Below are positions 1 to 6,242 of a DNA stretch of 14,469 bases, piece after piece. The first letter of the stretch is position 1; the number at the start of each line of letters is the position of its first letter. Below the pieces are notes generated by a model. The model ran no database searches and was not told where the DNA came from. It saw nothing but the letters and a program-made list of their open reading frames with translations. The translations under genes were made by a program, and so were the position numbers. The DNA is taken from NCBI GenBank assembly GCA_031551485.1, contig JAVBNO010000055.1, positions 1-14,469 on the forward strand. The letters are read 5' to 3'. The stretch is from JAVBNO01 sp031551485 (GTDB lineage Bacteria; Bacillota; Clostridia; Oscillospirales; Ruminococcaceae).

Positions 1-58
1 CATCCGTGCCCACAATACTTGGCGGGTGACCGCCTGGGAAGATAGGTCGGCGCCGGCT
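1..58 (+). rRNA. 5S ribosomal RNA, 3' part only
   Basis: The first bases match the conserved 3' half of bacterial 5S rRNA: a CTTGGCGGGTGACCGCCTGG block, then GGGAAGATAGGTCG and a final CGCCGGC that would close helix I. The 5' half lies outside the window. The next gene, tRNA-Asn, begins only about 8 nt downstream, so this is the end of an rRNA operon with tRNAs trailing the 5S gene, a common arrangement in Firmicutes. The exact 3' end (57 or 58) is judged by eye. Confidence 0.9.
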
Positions 59-65
59 CAAATTT

Positions 66-141
66 TCCTCAATAGCTCAGTTGGTAGAGCATGCGGCTGT
101 TAACCGCAGGGTCGTTGGTTCGAGTCCAACTTGGGGAGCCA
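66..141 (+). tRNA. tRNA-Asn (anticodon GTT)
   Basis: A complete cloverleaf can be read. Acceptor arm TCCTCAA pairs with TTGGGGA (one G-U pair), the D-arm contains AGCTCAGTTGGTAGAGC, and the anticodon stem TGCGG/CCGCA encloses loop CTGTTAA with anticodon GTT. The T-arm is GTTGG-TTCGAGT-CCAAC. Discriminator G is followed by an encoded CCA at 139-141. It is co-transcribed with the rRNA operon. Confidence 0.97.
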
Positions 142-148
142 TGCCAAA

Positions 149-187
149 GCCGCAGTATCGCTTTGCGGCGGTACTGCGGTACTTTTT
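149..187 (+). terminator. Hairpin with T-run between two tRNA genes
   Basis: CCGCAGTA (150-157) pairs with TACTGCGG (172-179), with a further CGC/GCG inner pairing, and a run of five T follows at 183-187. It has the form of an intrinsic terminator or attenuator, yet another tRNA gene starts 6 nt later with no clear promoter of its own. It may therefore act as a partial terminator or as an RNA-processing hairpin. Function is inferred from shape only. Confidence 0.4.
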
Positions 188-192
188 CTTAC

Positions 193-269
193 GGGCCTTT
201 AGCTCAGTTGGTTAGAGCAACCGGCTCATAACCGGTTGGTCCGGGGTTCGAGTCCCTGAAGGCCCACCA
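193..269 (+). tRNA. tRNA with CAT anticodon (probably tRNA-Ile2; alternatively elongator Met)
   Basis: Complete cloverleaf: acceptor GGGCCTT pairs with AAGGCCC, discriminator A and encoded CCA at 267-269, D-arm AGCTCAGTTGGTTAGAGC, anticodon stem AACCGG/CCGGTT around loop CTCATAA, T-loop TTCGAGT. A CAT anticodon can mean initiator Met, elongator Met, or Ile2, in which TilS converts the wobble C to lysidine to read AUA. The sequence resembles the Firmicute CTCATAA-loop, GGxCCTT-acceptor tRNAs that I recall as Ile2. The C4-G69 and C5-G68 acceptor pairs are known positive determinants for E. coli TilS. It lacks the TTCATAC-type loop I recall for Bacillus elongator Met. The tRNA itself is certain; its amino-acid identity is inferred. 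Confidence 0.9.
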
Positions 270-331
270 ATTTTTTGGCAGGATACGCAAATTCCAGGGT
301 GAGCAATCGCAGGATGGCTAAATAGAAAATC

Positions 332-372
332 AAGTTCCGACCACAGTGGTATCACTTGGATCGGAACTTTTT
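332..372 (+). terminator. Intrinsic terminator of the rRNA-tRNA operon
   Basis: AAGTTCCGA (332-340) pairs perfectly with TCGGAACTT (361-369), and the T tract runs to 372. An inner ACCACAGTGGT element can pair within the loop. It lies about 60 nt after the last tRNA, so it most likely ends the 5S/tRNA transcript. Confidence 0.75.
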
Positions 373-499
373 GCATTACCGGCATGGCTGCAAATGAATA
401 GACTTTCATTGTCATTCTATGTTACAATCACAGTGAAATACAGCCATGCGCACAGGCAAATCATATTGGTGCGCAAAACCAATCGATTGGATGTTGTCA

Positions 500-1900
500 A
501 TGGAGCCAAAACAACGCGCGACACCCAGCATGACCAAAAACATAAGCATTAATTCTCTGGGAATCATTCTACAGCGCAGCATCAGCCTGATCACAGTGCC
601 CATCATAACCCGTATTCTTACACCATTCGATTATGGCATTACAAGCACCTATGTGACATGGGTCGCTTTCCTGGGGTTGTTTGTCGGCCTGCAAGTACAT
701 GGTTCCTTGAATAATGCGCAAATAGATTTGGAAGCAAACGTGTTGGATCGCTATCGCTCCAGTATACTGTTTGCGGCTTTTTTAAGTGCGATTGTATGTT
801 TCATTCCCTTTTGCCTCTTCGGGGCTGGGCTGGAATCGCTTCTTCATCTGCCCCGGGGTTTTGGCATCATTCTGGTGCCCCAATGCTTCTTCACCTTTTG
901 CATCACGTTTATGACAAGCAAATTTTCCTCGGAGAAAAAAGCGGATAAAAATCTGCTTCTAAGCCTTTGTTTTTCCATTGCTTCTGTCACCTTGTCCATC
1001 CTGCTGGCGAAAAGCAGCTTGTTCCCGCCGTCTACTGGCTACCTCTATGGCGGCGCCATTCCCGCCATTCTGTTGGGATTAGGCATCTTCCTCTATATCA
1101 TGTTCAAAGGGCGTACCCTCTACAATCCCGATTTTTGGAAGTATTGCTTGCCCCTCACTCTCCCCCTTATTTTCCATGGGATGGCGACATTGGTTTTAAG
1201 CCAAAGCGACCGGTTGATGATACGCTACATGGTCGGCGAAGAGGAAACAGGCCTTTACTCTTTTCTCTACAATATTGTGGCGCTGTTGACCACCATTTGG
1301 GCGGCGCTGAACTCCGCCTGGATACCGTTTTATTTTGACTATTTGAAGAAAAACGATTTTTCCCAAATTCGGGTCAAAGTGCGCAGTTTAAATACGCTCT
1401 TTGCCTGCGGCTGCGCCGGGTTCATCTTGGTTTGCCCAGAGGTTATCCGATTCATCGCGGCGCCTACCTATTGGCAAAAATTTGAAATCATTCCCGTCAT
1501 CGCCCTGGGCATGTTCTTTATCCAGCAGTACAGCTTTCCCACCAACTACGAGTTTTATCATAAAAAGACAGTTTGGGTTGCCACAGGCACCGTCAGTGCG
1601 GCCCTTGTCAACATCGCCCTCAATTTCTGGATGATCCCCCTGTGGGGCGGCATAGGCGCGGCCATTGCCACAGCCATCTCCTATTTGGCGCTCTATCTTT
1701 TTCACGATTACATCGCCCGCCACATCCTCAAAGGTTTCGAGATCCCCTATAAAATCTTTTTGCCCGGGATAGCCATTGTCACGGCGGCCACGCTTTTTTA
1801 CTATATTGCCTTTGATAGCTGGCTGCTGCGCTGGGTGGTGGGCGCGGCCATCGGCGTCTTTGTCATCGTCCGGGTGGTCAAGAAGAAAAGTATCATTTAA
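500..1900 (+). CDS. Polysaccharide flippase (Wzx/MOP superfamily)
   Basis: A very hydrophobic protein of about 456-484 residues with roughly 12-14 membrane spans, the size and profile of oligosaccharide flippases of the MOP (multidrug/oligosaccharidyl-lipid/polysaccharide) superfamily. These move undecaprenyl-linked sugar units across the cytoplasmic membrane. The N-terminal pattern ending RILTPFDYG is the typical first-helix signature (RxLTPxxYG), and SQSDRLMIRYMVG matches the mid-protein conserved block. The C-terminus is basic (KKKSII). The start is uncertain: in-frame ATGs occur at 446, 491, 500 and 530, and none has a good ribosome site. Homology to the usual N-terminus favours 530; I list 500 as a compromise. 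No sugar-transferase genes adjoin, so the substrate cannot be inferred. A weak promoter may lie near 401-428 (TACAAT at 423-428). Confidence 0.85.
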   Translation: MEPKQRATPSMTKNISINSLGIILQRSISLITVPIITRILTPFDYGITSTYVTWVAFLGLFVGLQVHGSLNNAQIDLEANVLDRYRSSILFAAFLSAIVCFIPFCLFGAGLESLLHLPRGFGIILVPQCFFTFCITFMTSKFSSEKKADKNLLLSLCFSIASVTLSILLAKSSLFPPSTGYLYGGAIPAILLGLGIFLYIMFKGRTLYNPDFWKYCLPLTLPLIFHGMATLVLSQSDRLMIRYMVGEEETGLYSFLYNIVALLTTIWAALNSAWIPFYFDYLKKNDFSQIRVKVRSLNTLFACGCAGFILVCPEVIRFIAAPTYWQKFEIIPVIALGMFFIQQYSFPTNYEFYHKKTVWVATGTVSAALVNIALNFWMIPLWGGIGAAIATAISYLALYLFHDYIARHILKGFEIPYKIFLPGIAIVTAATLFYYIAFDSWLLRWVVGAAIGVFVIVRVVKKKSII

Positions 1901-1935
1901 GCCTGCAAAATCACCCGATTTCTCCCCCTGCGTAC

Positions 1936-1965
1936 TTGACAACTTTTGCCCAAGTGCGGTATACT
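1936..1965 (+). promoter_or_regulatory. Sigma-70/SigA-type promoter for tRNA-Trp
   Basis: A perfect -35 box TTGACA (1936-1941) and a -10 box TATACT (1960-1965) are separated by 18 bp. The tRNA begins 55 nt after the -10 box. The near-consensus boxes suit a strong stable-RNA promoter. It starts 35 bp after the flippase stop, where I see no convincing terminator. Confidence 0.85.
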
Positions 1966-2019
1966 ATTCAAGCTGGCTGCAAAGGTGAAAACCGCACAAA
2001 TTCGCGGCACAGCTGCCAT

Positions 2020-2095
2020 AGGGGTATAGCTCAGCTGGTAGAGCAGCGGTCTCCAAAACCGCGTGCCGAGGGTTCAAATCCTTCTGCCCCTGCCA
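2020..2095 (+). tRNA. tRNA-Trp (anticodon CCA)
   Basis: Cloverleaf: acceptor AGGGGTA pairs with TGCCCCT (one G-U pair), D-arm AGCTCAGCTGGTAGAGC, anticodon stem GCGGT/ACCGC around loop CTCCAAA (anticodon CCA), T-loop TTCAAAT, discriminator G and encoded CCA at 2093-2095. It is a single-gene unit with its own promoter upstream and terminator 11 nt downstream. Confidence 0.97.
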
Positions 2096-2106
2096 TTTGT
2101 CAAAAG

Positions 2107-2137
2107 AAGTCGATTGTCTAACAATCGACTTTTTTTA
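2107..2137 (+). terminator. Intrinsic terminator after tRNA-Trp
   Basis: AAGTCGATTGT (2107-2117) pairs perfectly with ACAATCGACTT (2121-2131) around a 3-nt loop, and an uninterrupted T run continues to 2137. This is a textbook Rho-independent terminator. Confidence 0.9.
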
Positions 2138-2187
2138 TTTGATATGGTACAGTAAGTATGAGGGACACATAGAAAGGCAAATATGCT

Positions 2188-2760
2188 ATGAAATTACACT
2201 ACATGGGTAAATATGATTTAAACCCACAATCCCTTCCTTGTAAACCCCATCAACCTGAAGCAGTTGCCTTTAGGGAAGCCAAAGATGCAAAAAGCATGAG
2301 TCTGATAGCCAATGGTTTGGGAATTGTCTTGCTGGTGCTTACCATGGGTCTTCTTTATTTGCGCTGCGGCAGCGGCATTTTTCAAAATAGCTTCTGGGGA
2401 GCTATTTTATCGTTGTTGTGTTTGCTCCCCCACGAGTTTCTCCACGCCATCTGTTTTAAAGAAGATGTTTATATGTACACAAATTTAAAATATGGAATGT
2501 TATTTGTGGTTGGTCCGGAAACAATGAGCAAGAACAGATTTATTTTCCTGTCCCTGCTGCCCAATATTTTATTTGGCTTTTTGCCATATATGGCTGCATT
2601 GATCTTGCCGTCTCTTACTATTTTGGGCACTTTTGGCGCGTTCTCTATCTCTATGGGCGCAGGGGATTATTATAACGTGTTTCACGCGCTGACTCAAATG
2701 CCGAAAGGGGCCAGAACATACCTATATCAATTTAATTCTTTTTGGTATATGCCGAAATAA
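2188..2760 (+). CDS. DUF3267-like membrane protein, putative zincin peptidase
   Basis: The 190-residue protein has a hydrophilic N-terminus of about 35 residues, then membrane segments at roughly 39-58, 68-88, 117-140 and 142-158. HEFLH at residues 82-86, within LLPHEFLHAICF, is an HEXXH zinc-metalloprotease motif inside or beside a membrane helix. GAGDYYNV (157-164) supplies a conserved Asp that could be a third metal ligand. This combination and length match the DUF3267 'putative zincin peptidase' family; I assign the family from memory of its motifs. Substrate and physiological role are unknown. AGAAAGG about 10 nt upstream of ATG 2188 is a plausible ribosome site. It stands alone between two terminators and looks more AT-rich than the genes to its right. 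Confidence 0.75.
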   Translation: MKLHYMGKYDLNPQSLPCKPHQPEAVAFREAKDAKSMSLIANGLGIVLLVLTMGLLYLRCGSGIFQNSFWGAILSLLCLLPHEFLHAICFKEDVYMYTNLKYGMLFVVGPETMSKNRFIFLSLLPNILFGFLPYMAALILPSLTILGTFGAFSISMGAGDYYNVFHALTQMPKGARTYLYQFNSFWYMPK

Positions 2761-2846
2761 AGAGATATGGATAATGGCATCTTTGCAAGAGTTCAAAATC
2801 TGACAATAAAAACGCAAAAATATCTTTTCAATCAACTTTAGACATC

Positions 2847-2888
2847 AAAAAAAGGCGCTTATGATTTTTACCATAAGCGCCTTTTTTT
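2847..2888. terminator. Bidirectional terminator between convergent genes
   Basis: A run of A followed by GGCGCTTATG (2854-2863) pairs perfectly with CATAAGCGCC (2872-2881), then a run of T to 2888. The A-tract and T-tract flank the stem symmetrically, so it can terminate the plus-strand HEXXH gene and the minus-strand CAP lipoprotein gene alike. Confidence 0.9.
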
Positions 2889-2912
2889 CACGCGATGCAA
2901 ATTTTACTGGTG

Positions 2913-4376
2913 CTATCCCCCGAACAGCTGTACCCAATACAGCCTGCCACCGGACTGGTAACACCCCACACCAATAGCCGTATATTTGTCCTTCAGAATA
3001 TTGGCTTTGTGGCCCGATGAATTCATCCAGGAATTCATAACAGCCGCCGGCGAAGCTTGTCCGTAGGCAATATTTTCACCCCTTGTGCCATAGCCGGTGA
3101 TGATGTCCAGCCCTCTCGATCCGTCGGGGCGGGTGTGGCTGAAAAGGGTAACCAGCTCTTGCGCCCGAATCATCGCGGCGTCCATTAATGCGCCGTCGGC
3201 GGCCAAATCGCCAACGCCAGCATTCGCCCTTTGCTCGTTTACAAGATCTACAACCGCATTGGCGTAATCGGACCGTTCACCGCCCGACGGGGCTGCCGGC
3301 TGGGAAGTTTCCCTTTGACTGCTGGCGGCGGCTTGCGAGGAGGAGGAAGTCGGTGTCTCACCCTCCGATCCCCAGTCGGTCGTAAAGCCGCAGACAGGGC
3401 AGCGATATTGCCGGTAAGGCCCGATTAGCTCGCCGTCGGTGCAGCGGGTAATGTAAACACCGGCCGCCGAAATAAAGCTTTCCACGCATTTCGCCTTCAC
3501 CGTGCTGGCTTTGCTGCTGCTGGCGGATGCCTTACTGGAAGAAGCGGACACATTGGTGCTGGCTTTTTGGGATGTGGCCGGCGCAGAAGCGGCGGAAGAA
3601 GAACTGGCGCTCCCGTCGTCTGCTGTTACCATGATGGTGACCGAAGCGGTGTACATGTTGCCGGCTTCATCCCGCACGGCGTCTTTGTCCGGCGAAGAGG
3701 TCAGCCAGTCAAAAGCTTCATCGGTCATCTCCTCCGGCAAAGGCAGCAAAAAGAAAGTGATGACTTCAACGCCCGGCCCGTACCCTTTAAAAGCAAGGTC
3801 ATAGGTTTGGCCGTCCGCCGGGTTTACATTTTCCGGCATATCCGCGTACATGGCGCTCAGCACATTTTGGCCAAAGGGCCGCCCGTCGGTTAAAATGGGT
3901 ATCGGCAAATAGCCGTCCGGGTTCACGATGTTGACATAAGCAAGCTCGCCCACCTTGATGGTAACAGAGGGCGGATCACAGTGGAACGTTTTGGCGTCAA
4001 TGACCAGAACCTCTTCTACTGGCTCCGGTGGTTCAACCACCGTGACGTCTACCACGGCGCTTTGGGCGCCCGCGCCCACCGTTACAGCCACGGTCCCCGG
4101 CGCAATGCCGATCACAAGCCCCGTGTTGTCCACCATAGCAACGCTGTTGTCCGAACATGAGTAGGTAATTGCGGTTTCTGCCGGTGTCACAGCCGCTTCA
4201 ATTTGGGAGCTGGCACCAACAGACAATGTGATTTTACCGGTGCTTACAACCAGGGTGACGCCACCCGACCCCAGGCCAAGTTGCTCCAGCAAGCTGCAGC
4301 CGCTCAGCATTGATATCATCAAAACGGCAGCCAGCATCAGGGAGAAAAGAGGGCGAAGCCTTGCAGTCCATTTCAT
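2913..4376 (-). CDS. Lipoprotein with Big_2-type Ig domain, Cys4 cluster and C-terminal CAP/SCP (YkwD-like) domain
   Basis: The 487-residue product starts at ATG 4376, chosen because GGAAAGGATT precedes it with about 8 nt spacing; an in-frame TTG at 4397 has no such site. Residues 1-27 form a type II signal peptide ending in lipobox LSGC, so Cys27 should be lipidated and the protein anchored outside the membrane. Residues about 40-115 resemble a Big_2 fold (ITLSVG near the start, then GIAPGTVAVTV). Residues 120-255 are an unassigned beta-rich region. A Ser/Ala linker precedes four cysteines (C297, C312, C326, C329; CPVCG), possibly a zinc ribbon. A second Ser-rich linker leads to a CAP domain (370-487) with H414 (FSHTRPDG), E434 (GENIAYG), W450 and H456 (SSGHKANIL), the usual CAP cavity residues. 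Bacterial YkwD-like CAP proteins are common in sporeformers; the biochemical role is not established. Confidence 0.85.
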   Translation of the reverse strand: MKWTARLRPLFSLMLAAVLMISMLSGCSLLEQLGLGSGGVTLVVSTGKITLSVGASSQIEAAVTPAETAITYSCSDNSVAMVDNTGLVIGIAPGTVAVTVGAGAQSAVVDVTVVEPPEPVEEVLVIDAKTFHCDPPSVTIKVGELAYVNIVNPDGYLPIPILTDGRPFGQNVLSAMYADMPENVNPADGQTYDLAFKGYGPGVEVITFFLLPLPEEMTDEAFDWLTSSPDKDAVRDEAGNMYTASVTIMVTADDGSASSSSAASAPATSQKASTNVSASSSKASASSSKASTVKAKCVESFISAAGVYITRCTDGELIGPYRQYRCPVCGFTTDWGSEGETPTSSSSQAAASSQRETSQPAAPSGGERSDYANAVVDLVNEQRANAGVGDLAADGALMDAAMIRAQELVTLFSHTRPDGSRGLDIITGYGTRGENIAYGQASPAAVMNSWMNSSGHKANILKDKYTAIGVGCYQSGGRLYWVQLFGG

Positions 4377-4395
4377 TTCGATAATCCTTTCCAAC

Positions 4396-4433
4396 AAAAA
4401 AAATAATGCTTATTGAAAGATCAATAAGCATTA
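4396..4433 (-). terminator. Terminator of the six-gene minus-strand unit
   Basis: Read on the minus strand, AATGCTTATTGA pairs with TCAATAAGCATT around a 4-nt loop (4405-4432), and eight or more T follow (plus-strand A run 4396-4403). It lies about 80 nt after the stop of the UPF0210 gene. Its upstream arm contains the -10 box of the lipoprotein promoter, so the two signals share DNA. Confidence 0.75.
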
Positions 4434-4458
4434 TAGCATTTATTGGCAATACAAACAA
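4430..4458 (-). promoter_or_regulatory. SigA-type promoter of the CAP lipoprotein gene
   Basis: On the minus strand, TTGTTT (plus 4453-4458) is followed by 17 bp and a perfect TATAAT (plus 4430-4435). A transcript would start near 4423, inside the terminator hairpin, and would lack most of its 5' arm. The hairpin should therefore terminate only RNA arriving from upstream and not this promoter's own transcript. Confidence 0.7.
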
Positions 4459-4511
4459 TATTTACCCGGTATAAATTGTAATCAATAATCGAAAAAAGGG
4501 TAAAAATCTGG

Positions 4512-5867
4512 CTAGTTTTTCAAGCTTTGTATCGGCGCCGGAATATGCCCGCCTCGGGCGATAAAGCCCGCCGGCGAATAGGTGTTCAGCTTCATCACCG
4601 GCCCGCTGCCCAAAAGCCCCCCAAACTCCAGTTCCTCGCCAATTCCTTTGCCAATGGCCGGAATGACGCGCACCGCCGTCGTCTTCTGGTTCACCATGCC
4701 AATGGCGGCTTCGTCTGCAATAATGGCGGAAATCACCTCTGCCGGCGTATCACCGGGAATGACGATCATATCCATGCCCACCGAGCACACCGCTGTCATC
4801 GCCTCCAGCTTTTCAATAGACAAGGCGCCGCACCGGGCCGCTTCAATCATCCCGGCATCCTCGGTCACCGGAATAAACGCGCCCGACAAGCCGCCCACGT
4901 TGGAGGACGCCATTACGCCACCTTTTTTCACGGCATCGTTGAGAATTGCCAGCGCCGCCGTCGTGCCGTGGGCACCGCATTTCTCAAGCCCCATCGCCTC
5001 CAGAATATAGGCCACCGAATCCCCCACGGCGGGGGTGGGCGCCAGCGATAAGTCCACAATGCCAAAAGGAATGCCCAGCCTCCGGGACGCTTCGCTGCCC
5101 ACAAGCTGCCCCATACGGGTAATTTTAAAGGCGGTTTTCTTAATCAGCTCCGCCACCTCGGTAATATTCAGCCCGCTGGATTTTTCCAGCGCCGCCCGCA
5201 CGACACCCGGCCCCGAAACCCCCACATTGATGACACAGTCAGGTTCTCCCGGGCCGTGAAATGCCCCCGCCATAAAGGGGTTATCCTCCGGCGCGTTGCA
5301 AAACACCACAATTTTGGCGGCCCCAATGCAATTCCGGTCGGCAGTCAGCTCACTGCTTCGGCGCACCACCTGCCCCATCAGCCTGACGGCGTCCATGTTA
5401 ATGCCGGTCTTGGTGGAGCCGATATTCACCGAGGAACACACCTGTGTCGTTTCGGCCAGCGCCTCGGGAATCGAGTCGATAAGCGCCAAATCCCCGCTGG
5501 CAAATCCCTTGTGCACCAGCGCGGAATAGCCCCCAATGAAGTTTACCCCAACCTCTTTGGACACTTTCTCCAGCGTCCGGGCATAGGCAATCGGGTCGCC
5601 GCCCGATGCCGCCAGCAGCATGGCAATGGGGGTGACAGAAATGCGTTTGTTGATGATGGGAATGCCATATTGAGTGCCGATTTCATCGCCGGTACGCACC
5701 AAATCATGGGTCAGCCGGGCAATCTTATCATAAATTTTACGGCAAGATTTTTGAATGTCGCTGTCTGCGCAATCCAAAAGGGAAATGCCCACCGTAATGG
5801 TGCGGATGTCCAGACTTTCGTCCTCAATCATCCGTATGGTTTCCAAAATATCCGATATATTAATCAT
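4512..5867 (-). CDS. UPF0210/DUF711 family protein (PFL-like fold)
   Basis: The 451-residue product is the full family length. Recognisable stretches are the N-terminal ETIRMIEDESLDIRTITVGI, then NFIGGYSALVHKG, NAPEDNPFMAGAFHGPGEP, NVGVSGPGVV, GIVDLSLAPTPAVGDSVA and a GGLLGSGPVM-type ending. The family adopts a pyruvate-formate-lyase-like barrel in known structures, but no enzymatic activity is established, and I see no glycyl-radical context here. Start ATG 5867 has AGGAG 7 nt upstream. The gene lies 63 bp after the ACT-domain gene; the UPF0237-UPF0210 pair is a conserved neighbourhood in Firmicutes (SP0238/SP0239 in pneumococcus), which suggests a shared function. Last gene of the unit, followed by the terminator at 4396-4433. 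Confidence 0.88.
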   Translation of the reverse strand: MINISDILETIRMIEDESLDIRTITVGISLLDCADSDIQKSCRKIYDKIARLTHDLVRTGDEIGTQYGIPIINKRISVTPIAMLLAASGGDPIAYARTLEKVSKEVGVNFIGGYSALVHKGFASGDLALIDSIPEALAETTQVCSSVNIGSTKTGINMDAVRLMGQVVRRSSELTADRNCIGAAKIVVFCNAPEDNPFMAGAFHGPGEPDCVINVGVSGPGVVRAALEKSSGLNITEVAELIKKTAFKITRMGQLVGSEASRRLGIPFGIVDLSLAPTPAVGDSVAYILEAMGLEKCGAHGTTAALAILNDAVKKGGVMASSNVGGLSGAFIPVTEDAGMIEAARCGALSIEKLEAMTAVCSVGMDMIVIPGDTPAEVISAIIADEAAIGMVNQKTTAVRVIPAIGKGIGEELEFGGLLGSGPVMKLNTYSPAGFIARGGHIPAPIQSLKN

Positions 5868-5930
5868 GGAAATTCTCCTGCAAACGTAATCGTTGGGAAA
5901 GCGCGATCAGTACTTTTGGGTGGGCTTCTC

Positions 5931-6200
5931 TTAAATGCGGTGCATAGAATTAAAAATATCCTCATGCATAACGTGAATGGACAAACCCATTTCTTCCCCA
6001 AGGACGGCCATATGGTCCGCAAGCTGTGAAAATTCACAGTTCAGGGCCGAAATATCCACCATCATAATCATGCAGAATAAATCCTGCAAAACGGTCTGGC
6101 TCACCTCGGTGATGTTGGCGTTCGCCTCGCTGCAATGGGTGGCCACCCTGGCCAAGATCCCGACCATATCTTTTCCAATTACTGTAATAACCGAGCGCAT
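5931..6200 (-). CDS. ACT-domain protein, UPF0237 family
   Basis: An 89-residue protein that is a single ACT domain with a short extension, the exact size of UPF0237 proteins. The N-terminal VITVIGKDMVGILARVA and the ANITEVSQTVLQDLFCM stretch are the beta1-alpha1 and beta2-beta3 parts of the ACT fold, which binds small ligands, often amino acids. ATG 6200 is preferred because a perfect AGGAGG precedes it by about 7 nt; upstream in-frame starts lack this. It probably works with the UPF0210 gene 63 bp downstream. Ligand and function are unknown. Confidence 0.87.
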   Translation of the reverse strand: MRSVITVIGKDMVGILARVATHCSEANANITEVSQTVLQDLFCMIMMVDISALNCEFSQLADHMAVLGEEMGLSIHVMHEDIFNSMHRI

Positions 6201-6242
6201 GGTTCGTTCCTCCTGTTTAAGTTTCATATAAAAACAAATGCA

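Noticed and set aside
382..449. Inverted repeat GCATGGCTG (382-390) / CAGCCATGC (441-449) flanking a weak promoter, suggesting an invertible phase-variation switch for the flippase.
   Set aside because: The arms are only 9 bp and do not extend. A rough estimate gives a few such pairs at this spacing by chance in 14 kb, and no recombinase gene is nearby.
5256..6029. Plus-strand open frame opposite the UPF0210 and ACT genes.
   Set aside because: It spans two confirmed genes on the other strand and shows no domain signature or ribosome site.
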